From: Theocolax elegans
Lineage: Eukaryota; Arthropoda; Insecta; Hymenoptera; Cerocephalidae
Assembly: GCA_026168455.1 (NCBI GenBank)
Contig: CM047431.1
Coordinates: 1,660,598-1,724,597, forward strand
DNA: 64,000 bases
Direction: 5' to 3'
Part shown: positions 55,142 to 64,000 of the stretch, piece by piece
Layout: every line of letters starts with the position of its first letter
How positions within the stretch are numbered: position 1 is the first letter of the stretch
The notes under the pieces: model-generated
The model's input: only the letters and a program-made list of their open reading frames with translations
Told to the model about the DNA's origin: nothing
Database searches by the model: none
Made by a program: the position numbers and the translations under genes

Positions 55142-58100
55142 GGTGCTCCAAATAAACCTCAACCACTGCGCTGTGGCCCAGGACCTGCTGTCCCAGCTGG
55201 TCAGAGAGGAGAGAGCGGACGTAGCGATCATCAGCGAGGAGTTCCGGGATCTCGAGAAGACGAACTGGGTAAGGGATGCCACGGGCAAGGCGGCCATCTG
55301 GGTATGTGGAAATATACACATCTCCAGAAAGATGGTCGCCCCCCTTCCCAGCTTCACCTGGGTGGAGGTGGCGGGGGTACGCATGTACAGCTGCTACTTC
55401 CCGCCCAGCGATTCCACCGAGGACTTTGCGAGATCTCTGGATGCAGTCGTCACCAGTGCTCGGTCCTCACGGCTACCGGTCACAATCGGTGGGGACTTTA
55501 ATGCTTGGGCGACGGACTGGGGTAGCGCCAAGACCAACGCGCGTGGTCGCGCACTTCTCGAGGCGTTCACTCTACTGGGGCTGGAGATCGCTAACACAGG
55601 GACAACCCCGACTTTCACAAAAGCCGGCAAGTCGTCCATAGTCGACCTCACCTTCGTCGATCCTAGATTGATGGGGAGAGGGGGACTCGGCTGGAAAGTT
55701 AGCGATCGTTACACGGGTAGTGACCACCAAGCACTCGTGTACCAGCTCCAGCTGACCAGCGGGAGGACAAAGAGAGCAGGAAGAGGAGCAAGAGAGAGAT
55801 GGGCACCAGCCACGTTTGATCGTGAGACGTTCCTCTGCTCCCTTGAGGGGGCGAAAGTGGAGGGAACCGCCGAAGAAAAAGCACGAGGCCTCACGAATGC
55901 CCTAACAGCGGCTTGCGATGCCTCTATGGCCGTGAAGTTTAACCCTCGCGGCCGCCCACCGATAATCTGGTGGAATGAGGACATCGCAGAAAAGAGACGT
56001 GAGTGCCTGCGTGCCAGAAGGCTGCACCAAAGAGCGAGGGGAACACCACGGTTCCAAGATCGTTCCGCAGAATACGAACAAAAGCGGAGGGATCTCAAAG
56101 TGGCCATCAAGGCTGCCAAGAGAAGGTGTTGGCGGGAGCTCTGTGAGGAGGTGGACCACGACCCCTGGGGCAGACCGTATAAAACGGTTATGAATAAGAT
56201 CAACCCCGGGGGAGCTGTTGCACCCACCGACCCCGTTTTTCTGGACGGAGTCGTCGGCCACCTGTTTCCAGAACATCGGAAAAGGGCAGCAGAGACGGGC
56301 CTGATGGCCACCATTGGTGCAGCCGAGTCGCCAGACATTAGTGAAGCCGAACTGAGGATGGCCGCTAAGGGTATCTCCGTACGTAAAGCCCCAGGGCCTG
56401 ACGGAATACCTGGCCTGGCCGTCAAGACAGCGGCGATGAGTGCTCCGGGCTTGTTCCTGGACGCATTCAACGCATGCATAAGAAGAGGTTGCTTCCCGGC
56501 CCAGTGGAAGACGCAGAGGCTGGTACTCCTACCAAAGGGAAACAAACCCCCGGAGGAGCCATCATCTTACCGCCCGCTCTGTCTACTGGATATAGTTGGG
56601 AAGCTCCTGGAGCGGGTGATCTGCGCCAGGCTTGCAGAGGCCATCGGTCGGACCGGAGACCTCTCCGACAACCAGTTCGGCTTCCGAAAGGGTCGATCGA
56701 CCATGGATGCTGTAGGCAGAGTTGTTGGCATAGCCACAAACGCCATCAATGCTGGTCGGAGTGCAAGGCGGATGTGTGCCATCATCACCTTGGACATCCG
56801 GAATGCCTTCAACTCGGCCAGATGGGACGACATCATGCTGTCCCTGCAGCACTTCCAAGTGCCACTCTATCTCAGGGAGGTCACCTCGAGTTACCTGACT
56901 GACCGTACTCTGCTCTACGACACCGACGACGGTGTGCACTCCCACAACATCACGGGAGGCGTGCCGCAGGGTTCGGTCATTGGGCCCCTACTCTGGAACG
57001 TTGTGTATGACGGCCTGCTTAGGCAGCAACTTCCGGAGGGTGTCTCGATGGTGGCTTTCGCGGACGACGTGGCGCTAGTGGTGGTCGCAAAGAGTGTCGA
57101 AGAGATCGAATATCTCGGAGACGTCTCTATAGAAGTGGTCGCCACTTGGTTGAGAGACCACGGACTTAGTCTGGCGGCGGAAAAAACGGAGGCGGTGCTC
57201 ATCTCTCGCACAAAAAAGGAGAGGACCGCCACCTTCACGGTAGGTAAAGAACGGATACGGTCGGTGAAAACGTTGAAGTATTTAGGGGTCACACTAGACG
57301 CGCGGCTGTCGTTCAAACACCATCTCGCGAACGCAGGCTCAAAGGCGGCAAAGGTGGCCCGTGCGCTGGCGGGCATCATGCCCAACATCGGGGGACCCCA
57401 GCAACCGCGAAGGTCTCTCCTTGCCTCGGTGGTGAGCTCCGTAATTTTATACGGAGCTCCTATCTGGGCTGATGCCTTGAACAGGCACAAGAGCTTTGGT
57501 GCTCCGTGTCAGAGAGCCTGCAGGATAGCTGCGCTAAGGGTGGCCCGGGCGTACCGAACCGTATCTGACATTGCGCTCTCGGTGATCGCGGGGACCGCCC
57601 CCTTCGACCTCCTGGCAGCCGAGAGAGCTGAAAGACACCGTGAGGGTGGGCGACACGTAGAAGAGAATCGCTGCCATAACCGATGGTCATTGCGGACCGT
57701 AGAGGAGTGGCAGCGGAGATGGGACTCAGCCAGGGACGGCCGCTGGACCTACCGCATCATCCCGCGGATCCAGAAGTGGGCGAGCAGGAAACACGGCTTC
57801 GTCAGTTTCCAGCTTACCCAGGTGCTGACCGGGCACGGATGCTTCCGTAGCTACCTATTTCGTATAGGGGTCTACGGCAGCGCAGAGTGCCCGGCTTGTC
57901 CAGGGGTGGACGAAGACGTGGAACACGTCCTCCTATGGTGTCCTCGTTTTAGGGAGGAACGGGACCAGTTTCAAGTCACTTGGAGCGGTCCCCTCACCCC
58001 TGAGGGCATCGGGGCGTGCCTGCTTGACTCCCAGGAGGGATGGAACGCGGTAGTGACCCTCTGTACGTCCGTAGTGGACAGGCTGGGTCTCATCAGAAGA

Positions 58101-58142
58101 GAAGAGGAGAGAGGAGTTGCGATAGCAACAGTAGTGGGCTAA
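55134..58142 (+). CDS. LINE ORF2: endonuclease and reverse transcriptase
   Basis: It nicks target DNA and copies the RNA at the nick. I choose ATG 55134 (MIKVLQINLNHC), within ATGATTAA at the ORF1 stop; the frame is also open from an ATG at 55110. From 55134: apurinic-type endonuclease at ~5-225 (QINLNHC, IISEEF, GGDFNAWATDWG, GSDHQALVYQ); RT at ~440-700 (LPKGNKPPEEPSSYRPLCLL, NQFGFRKGRST, LDIRNAFNSARW, GGVPQGSVIGPLLWN, FADD near 642); C-terminal C-x2-C-x8-H-x4-C finger (CPACPGVDEDVEHVLLWC near 918). About 1002 aa, normal for the clade. No stop or frameshift is seen; possibly active. Confidence 0.92.
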   Translation: MIKVLQINLNHCAVAQDLLSQLVREERADVAIISEEFRDLEKTNWVRDATGKAAIWVCGNIHISRKMVAPLPSFTWVEVAGVRMYSCYFPPSDSTEDFARSLDAVVTSARSSRLPVTIGGDFNAWATDWGSAKTNARGRALLEAFTLLGLEIANTGTTPTFTKAGKSSIVDLTFVDPRLMGRGGLGWKVSDRYTGSDHQALVYQLQLTSGRTKRAGRGARERWAPATFDRETFLCSLEGAKVEGTAEEKARGLTNALTAACDASMAVKFNPRGRPPIIWWNEDIAEKRRECLRARRLHQRARGTPRFQDRSAEYEQKRRDLKVAIKAAKRRCWRELCEEVDHDPWGRPYKTVMNKINPGGAVAPTDPVFLDGVVGHLFPEHRKRAAETGLMATIGAAESPDISEAELRMAAKGISVRKAPGPDGIPGLAVKTAAMSAPGLFLDAFNACIRRGCFPAQWKTQRLVLLPKGNKPPEEPSSYRPLCLLDIVGKLLERVICARLAEAIGRTGDLSDNQFGFRKGRSTMDAVGRVVGIATNAINAGRSARRMCAIITLDIRNAFNSARWDDIMLSLQHFQVPLYLREVTSSYLTDRTLLYDTDDGVHSHNITGGVPQGSVIGPLLWNVVYDGLLRQQLPEGVSMVAFADDVALVVVAKSVEEIEYLGDVSIEVVATWLRDHGLSLAAEKTEAVLISRTKKERTATFTVGKERIRSVKTLKYLGVTLDARLSFKHHLANAGSKAAKVARALAGIMPNIGGPQQPRRSLLASVVSSVILYGAPIWADALNRHKSFGAPCQRACRIAALRVARAYRTVSDIALSVIAGTAPFDLLAAERAERHREGGRHVEENRCHNRWSLRTVEEWQRRWDSARDGRWTYRIIPRIQKWASRKHGFVSFQLTQVLTGHGCFRSYLFRIGVYGSAECPACPGVDEDVEHVLLWCPRFREERDQFQVTWSGPLTPEGIGACLLDSQEGWNAVVTLCTSVVDRLGLIRREEERGVAIATVVG

Positions 58143-58326
58143 TCTAGCCGTGCCTCCCCCCGCGAAGTAATGCCTTGCGGCGGTTTCCGCGGGGGAATAA
58201 AGGCAACAAAAGAGGTGGAGTTTTAGTGGGTATGCCTATCGACATCCTTCGGTAGGAGAGTCCCACACACGGGGAGTCTCGCATGGCTCCAGTCATGGTG
58301 CATTAAGCATTTCTCCACCTCTTCGG

Positions 58327-58368
<42 letters not shown>

Positions 58369-58411
<43 letters not shown>

Positions 58412-58530
58412 GCGCGCGCACGCACACACACACACGCACGCACGCACGCACGCACACACGCGCACACACGCACACACACACACACACGCACACACACACA
58501 CACGCACTCACACACACACACGCACACACA
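58369..58530 (+). repeat. (CA)n microsatellite, right of the LINE
   Basis: About 160 bp of CA with CG interruptions directly follow the poly(A) tail. This is presumably the other half of the target microsatellite. Confidence 0.95.
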
Positions 58531-58721
58531 CATGACATATATATATAACATGTATATGACATATATATAACATATATTTGCATATATATATAAAATATAT
58601 ATGACATATATATATATAAACATATATATATATGTTGAATTCTGAATTCTTAGACACGGCGGAGGCGAAATATTTATATATTATAGAGAGATATAACATA
58701 TATATGACATATATATATATA

Positions 58722-58757
<36 letters not shown>

Positions 58758-58877
58758 CATATATATATATGTTGAATTCTGAATTCTTAGACACGGCGGC
58801 GGCGGCGGCGGCGGCGAAATATTTATATATTATAGATATATAACATATATATATATGTTGAATTCTGAATTCTTAGA

Positions 58878-58912
<35 letters not shown>

Positions 58913-58947
58913 AATATTTATATATTATAGATATATATATATATATA
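58531..58947 (+). repeat. (TA)n-rich tract with three units carrying a growing GGC triplet run
   Basis: GTTGAATTCTGAATTCTTAG followed by ACAC and a GGC run, then GAAATATTTATATATTATAG, occurs at 58634, 58771 and 58857. The run is GGC GGA GGC G, then (GGC)7G, then (GGC)10G. TA repeats separate the units. Confidence 0.92.
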
Positions 58948-59300
58948 GACCATTTCACGTAAACTGGTTGGTTCAAAATTTTATAGTGCATCAAATTTTG
59001 TGCATAGACTAGACATGCATGAAATAATTTGTTTAAAAGTTTTTCTAACCACAAACAATGAGTTTTGTTTTAAGATTTTTCAACCGTAGCTGCCTTTGAA
59101 ACTATTTATCTCAAAATATATCAATTTTTATTAAAAATTTTTTACTATATAAGATTATATATGTAACATTAATTGCTGGTTTGCCCTGGAATTTATCCTT
59201 TTGAATTAGAATTCTTTATTTCAAGGTCAAATGATGTTGAAAATAAGGTGACCACGCCACAATCGATTTTTTTTTATACAAAAGTCTAAAAAACAGATTC
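58948..59300 (+). repeat. Diverged half-copy of the 36790 foldback element
   Basis: CCATTTCACGTAAACTGG, CTCAAAATATATCAATTTTT and GGTGACCACGCCACAATCGA occur in the same order as in the left arm at 36796-37145. No right arm is present. Confidence 0.7.
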
Positions 59301-60140
59301 AAGCAATATCTTTCTAATGACCTGCATTATCTAGCCTATGTAAATGAATACAAAAATTTGTTTGTTTATATATAATTTTCTTAATATGACTAATAAAAAG
59401 TAGTTAATAAGGAGATGTTAGAGTCAGAAAATTATCATTTTTAATATTTTTTTATAAACAAAAGAATAAATTTTTGAAAATTCCTGAACGTTATACTCTT
59501 AGACATGTTTTAAACAGTATACTCAAATTCTTTCAGATTTTTCAATATGTAATTTAAGTCTGATATTTGCTCTGAAAACTCACGCCTTTTTAGACCAATA
59601 ATTACCAACCAAAGATGGTTTATTCAATTATTAACAAATTTATTAACAATATATTATTTTACTAAAAATTGTTAAAATATAGTTAAATAACTATATATAT
59701 ATATAACTCTATACTTTCTTACATTATTAACTGCAATTATTACATTATATTAGAATATTTTATTTAGATTTTAAAATGTATTCAATTAAAACTTAATTCA
59801 GTTAAGGTATTCTGATTTCTTGTTGAAATGCTGCTATCTTGATCTGATTTTTTTTAATACCACATTGACCAAGTAAAGTTATTTCAAAAGAGAATATAAA
59901 ATTATTTCAGTGAATCTTTTATCGTTCTCCATTTTTATAGTTATTGTACATTCATTTTTTATTTTCTATAATACTATAATATATGTATTCGATTCATTGG
60001 TACGTGTAATGTACATTTAGTATACTTTTGCATGTATTCAATGATTTTATTCCAGTGTTGGGTGATATGAATTATATAGTTGCAATGATTCAAATAATTT
60101 TAAAAAAGCAAATCCTTATTAAGTGAATAAGTGATCGGTC
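59301..60140. other. AT-rich, no gene seen
   Basis: Stop codons in every frame; no repeat unit defined. Confidence 0.5.
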
Positions 60141-61010
60141 TCTATTCTTATAGTCATTTAAACACTTATTTTACATTTTTACATAAAACTAATGTGACAG
60201 TTATTGATGATTGTGAAATTCATTTGGAAACTATAAATTTTAACAAGTATAGAATTATTTTTATTCCAACTCAGAGCGATTAGACTGTTTGTTGATAGTC
60301 ACATTGAATTAGATAGTTTAAAAAACAAAACAGTTCAGCATATATATTATTGTTCAACATCCCTACAATAATTCAATAACTTATTTTTATAAAATAAATG
60401 TATGAGATATTTGGCAACTGTAATTATATTCGATGGACATTTTAATAAACTTTTGCAAATATTCAATTCTTTTTATTATATCGCTGAAGGATAAGAATGT
60501 TTGATAGTCTCCTATTATTGACTTCAATAAGTTAGATTTTAATCTAGTGGATAAGGTATTGTTCACTATCATTATTTGATTATAGTATTTGATCACTTTA
60601 TTTAACATTTCTACATAAAACAGATGTGGTAGTACTTTGACAAGTGTGAAATTTATTTGGAAACATTATGAACTTTAACACGTATAGGATTATTTTTATT
60701 CCAACTCAGAGATATGACTGCTTGATAGTCGCATTGAATTAAATAAATTAAAAAAGAAACAATTTCTACAATTATTCAATAACTTTTTTAATATTTCTAT
60801 AAAACAAATCTTTATTATATTTATATAGCAGCTGGAATATTAGTTTGCACATTTTATGAACTTTTGCAAATATTCAATTATTTTTTTTAACGTTGAAAGA
60901 TATGAGTGTCTGATAATCATTCTAAGTTGAATAATTCAAAGAAAAGTCAATGTAAATTAAGTAATTAAGTTATTATTCGCTCATTAATCCTTAAAGGTTA
61001 TTTGTATTAT
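60141..61010 (+). repeat. Two diverged tandem copies of a ~440-bp unit
   Basis: TTTTATTCCAACTCAGAG, TTGATAGTC(A/G)CATTGAATTA and CTTTTGCAAATATTCAATT each occur twice about 430-450 bp apart (for example 60260 and 60697). Divergence is substantial. Confidence 0.65.
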
Positions 61011-61029
61011 AGTGATACTGGTATAAAAG

Positions 61030-61280
61030 ACTAACATATTTTCAAGTATTATTTAATTTAAAAACAATAAAAAAGAGAAATTTCTGTATAAAATAATTTT
61101 TATGTAATATACTTTTGTGAAAAATGCGTTATTTTTCAACTGAAATGCTTGACGATTCGATTTTGATTTCAGTTCTTTCTAGTGCGATAACATTTTAAAA
61201 GTAAAATATCAATTGAAAAAGTGTGATTGGATCTACACCATACTTGCATAAGTTTTACACCTTCGTAAAAGGTGTTCCTT
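61030..61280 (+). repeat. Diverged relative of the satellite/inverted-repeat family
   Basis: CAAGTATTATTTAATTTAAA, GATTTCAGT(T/A)CTTTCTA, AAAAGTGTGATTGG and CACCTTCGTAAAAGGTGT occur in the order of the right arm at 46326-46820. Confidence 0.7.
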
Positions 61281-62261
61281 ATTATATTTAATTGTTGTCT
61301 TTATATACATCATGGTTATCAAACATAAAATACAATATGTATGTTAATAATTTAAATAAAAATGTATTATATTTATCAGATAATTCAAGTAACAATACTG
61401 CATCAATAACAATTTGAATTCTAAAATAGCAAAAGTTAACCATAAAAGTTATCTAGCAAGTTTTGTTAGGTAATTTTATTTTAACCGTGAATACAATAAC
61501 ACTTAAATTTTATAATGTAGAGTTATAATGTTAGGTTTTCAATCTAAAAGAATTATAAAAGGATATTAAAGACATTCAAGCTAATGTTAAAAATATATAG
61601 AATCAATATAAACAAACACCGATGTTACAGCACCAAAAGAATATATACCATATAGGGACTATGCAGCAGATACATAAGTTTAATTATAACATAATTTATT
61701 ATTATAAAATAATTTATTTATTAATTAATTTAAGCAATTAAGAAACCATTTTCAAGTAATTGCTATGATATGCCTATTGCTTCTAAAGAAAAAACTGTGA
61801 TTGCAAGAAAATGACAATGAAAACTATAAACAGTTACTTCTTGTCTACAACAGTTGAAAATTATTTACACCACTTCATTTGATAATTTTGTACATTAATT
61901 TTAATCTGATTTATAACTACATGTACTTATAACTGTATATTTATAACGTATATTTACATTCTAAATGTTTAACTTGTTTATTTATTGTTAAAATTGAAAT
62001 TAAATTTTTCTATAAACAATAAATGTATATTTGTATACTTATAAAATGCTTTGTACGCTGATAAGTATACCTAACCAAGTAAATTTTATGCAATTTTACC
62101 AGGAAACGAACAATTAATCTATGATAAATAATTATATACTTACATCTATTGTGATTTATCTATAACTATTGAGGTTCTGTATATTATATGTGCATGTGTA
62201 TCAACAATAACAATTGTTATTAATTCCAACTTACTCCAGCGTTCCAACCCAAAAATTCCCT
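61281..62261. other. AT-rich, no gene seen
   Basis: No ORF or repeat structure is recognisable. Confidence 0.5.
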
Positions 62262-62720
62262 TTTAAAAAAATTAGTACGAATTTAGTACAAAATCAGCAC
62301 TAAATTTAGCGCAAAATCAGTACAAAATTGATACGAAATTCGTCCGAAATTTGTACAAAATTCGTACCCTAAAAGTCCGAATTTACAGTTCTAAATAAGC
62401 ACAAAATTCATGCAAATAATATACAGAATTTGTACAAAATTAGTACAAAATTAGAACAAAATTCGTACGAAATTCGTACATCAATTAGTACATAATTTGT
62501 ACTAAATTTGTACGAATTTTATTTAAAAAATTCACGCTGATTCAGTATTGATTTCATATTGTAATCAATATGAAATCATCACTGCATCAATATGAAATCA
62601 TCACCGAATCAGAGTAAAATCAGTACTGAATCAGCAGTAACTTTTTCCCACAACGCAGAATTGAATTGGTACAAAATCAGTACAAAATCAGGATTTAATC
62701 AGTACAAAATCGGTATTGAA
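62262..62720 (+). repeat. Degenerate minisatellite of ~11-bp GTACAAAATTA-type units
   Basis: AGTACAAAATT, CGTACGAAATT and AGTACTGAATC variants follow one another for over 400 bp, with GTAC or a close variant recurring roughly every 10-20 bp. The last third shifts to AATCAGTA-type units. Confidence 0.75.
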
Positions 62721-63106
62721 TGTTTACTGAATCTGCGATGAATCAGAGTTACACGCAGAGTAATAAAACAATAAAAGTTAATTTATATGTTATTAATAAA
62801 AGTGAGTAATCACATACCGTGTTTAATCACATGATTTTTTACATGTTAAAGAACGTGATTATTTCGTTGTAAATTTCCAAGAGAAAGGTATGTAGTATAT
62901 AATTCTCTAAAAAAATTAGGTAAAAACACATAAAATTGTCAAAAAAACATAAAATAAATGAAAAAAAAGTATTACACATTTTTCTGTTTATCTCAGTTAT
63001 TCACCCATCCACGTATTAACCGCGGTCAATGCTGCTTAACTTTCATGATCAATCATTTCTCAGTCTATTCTCAATGCTACATTCACAAACAGTTACAAAG
63101 ATAATA
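62721..63106. other. AT-rich, no gene seen
   Basis: No ORF or repeat structure is recognisable. Confidence 0.5.
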
Positions 63107-63330
63107 AAAACATATTTGTAGACGTTTCAAAAAGCCCAGTTAGAATTTATTTTAATGATATTAATTTTAATAGAATAAACATATTTTTAAAAATATGGGC
63201 AATTTCATACAAGTTAAAATTTTAATGTACATATCGATACCATATTAGAACTATATATATTTAGTAATATATTGCAGCAATTTCATATTAATTGTAACTA
63301 GGCTTTTTGAAATGTCTACAAATATGTTTT
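63107..63330. mobile_element. Short element with 29-bp terminal inverted repeats (MITE-like)
   Basis: AAAACATATTTGTAGACGTT plus CAAAAAGCC on the left is mirrored at 63301-63330 with one mismatch. The 165-bp interior is AT-rich. No clear target duplication. Confidence 0.65.
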
Positions 63331-63430
63331 CATTATATTTTGTCACGGACATCGCCGCGCGACTTAGGCATATGAGAAGGAGTCAAGTGACAGATAAGAA
63401 GTGTGGCTCGTATCGTCGATGCTCCGTTCG

Positions 63431-63504
63431 GGTGGACGGTAGCTCGACGGTCAGAGCGCGCGATTCGCACGCTGAGGTCCCGGGGTCGAATCTCGCAGTC
63501 CACC
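63431..63504 (+). tRNA. tRNA-like 74-mer, probably a pseudogene or SINE head
   Basis: The ends GGTGGAC and GTCCACC pair perfectly over 7 bp. Inside are an A-box-like TAGCTCGACGGTCAGAGC and a B-box-like GGGTCGAATCTC. Five T follow directly, a Pol III terminator. D-stem GCTC/GAGC pairs; the T-stem is poor, and a 7-nt loop ATTCGCA would give anticodon TCG with only three stem pairs. Two extra bases lie between acceptor and D-arm, so a working tRNA is unlikely. Confidence 0.5.
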
Positions 63505-64000
63505 TTTTTATTTCTCGCTTCACTCCTTTTCATACGTAACAAAGTGGTGGCAGCTAATGGGATACGTTACCATGTCGTCTCCGAAGATAAAAAGCCTTAA
63601 ACGCAGAAAGTCCCTACCTAATCGTCATAAGTGAATATGAAGTATATAACCCTCCGACCCGTGAAGTCTGAAGTTTGTGACAATGCAAATAATGCATGTC
63701 ATTAACAGCGACAAATAGCTAAACCTTTTCCCTGTACGAGCACACACACACACATATACAAGCCTAACCTAACCTATATTTCCCTAATTTCCCTAAGAGT
63801 CTATAATAAAAGTACAACACCCTCCCAATAGCCGAGCTCCTTAACACTATAACAAATCACCGAGCCCACTAACAAGCGTACACAGGGGAGCAGCCGAGCA
63901 GGACACAGAAGGAGTTCAGTGAAGCATAGATCACTTTTCCAATAATCTAAACATAAGCCTTGACGAAGAGCCAGCCAATGAAGCAGCATGCTGAGGTGTT
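63505..64000. other. No gene seen
   Basis: Non-coding. It includes a short (CA)n at about 63740 and CCTAACCTAACCTA at about 63764, under three units of the insect telomere motif. Confidence 0.5.

Larger units (their letters stand above)
53580..58368 (+). mobile_element. R1-clade non-LTR retrotransposon, apparently full length
   Basis: A ~75-bp 5' UTR, ORF1, overlapping ORF2, a ~185-bp 3' UTR and a 42-A tail (58327-58368) are flanked on both sides by (CA)n. Both ORFs are open. Known R1-clade elements Mino and Waldo insert into AC or ACAY repeats, and this placement fits them. The exact 5' end is inferred from the end of (CA)n. Confidence 0.9.

Noticed and set aside
55709..56545. 278-codon minus-strand frame opposite LINE ORF2
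   Set aside because: Shadow of the GC-rich ORF2 coding strand; no domain.
58223..58623. Phe- and Val/Cys-repeat frames over poly(A) and (CA)n
   Set aside because: Antisense translation of the LINE tail and microsatellite.
63764..63778. CCTAACCTAACCTA resembling the TTAGG telomere repeat
   Set aside because: Fewer than three units in intergenic DNA; too short to indicate a telomeric site.

Overview
The window is transposon-packed genomic DNA of an insect. A hymenopteran, possibly an ant, is my best guess; this is inferred from the element mix (env-bearing Ty3/Gypsy, Polinton, R1-clade LINE inside (CA)n, copia, hAT), not from any host gene. Base composition is AT-rich outside the elements. 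I found no complete host gene. One candidate host exon (36504-36658) and a few tRNA-like sequences are the only non-transposon gene candidates. One 100-N gap lies at 48969-49068.

Layout. 1-7250: a decayed Ty3/Gypsy element (RNase H, integrase, polypurine tract, start of 3' LTR). Its integrase is split by a second LTR-type insertion, and a 1.75-kb block is present twice in tandem. 7301-7576: a SWIM-type zinc-finger fragment. 8371-27720: one degraded Polinton/Maverick on the minus strand (integrase, then protein-primed DNA polymerase B). Its polB is cut by a solo LTR (13688-15294), by unassigned DNA (11311-13594) and by a full-length Ty3/Gypsy element (15883-27528, minus strand).

The full-length element has LTRs of 1631 bp that differ by one base I could find, a 4-bp target duplication, and a primer-binding site offset by 5 nt. 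It carries gag, a pol in the -1 frame with one nonsense codon in the integrase, and an intact 693-aa envelope-like glycoprotein ORF whose stop codon lies inside the 3' LTR. Two solo LTRs of the same family (13688-15294 and 39662-41268) lie in the opposite orientation, each with its own 4-bp target duplication.

28673-34366: a 3'-truncated copia element with a 291-bp LTR and a primer site matching about 30 nt of the 5' half of initiator tRNA-Met. It shows a striking frame-independent excess of the pentamer GCTAG. 34367-53490: few genes. It holds several long inverted-repeat (foldback) elements, a 510-bp satellite array with an inverted partner, a hAT transposase remnant, and a foldback element carrying a tRNA-like sequence in each arm. 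53580-58368: an apparently intact R1-clade LINE (ORF1 and ORF2 overlapping by ATGATTAA, A42 tail) sitting inside a (CA)n microsatellite. 58370-64000: simple repeats including a stepwise-growing GGC triplet tract, diverged satellite relatives, a short TIR element and a tRNA-like 74-mer.

The genes do not form a host pathway. Each set serves the replication of its own element, and the nesting order gives a relative history of insertions. Counts and identities were made by eye.
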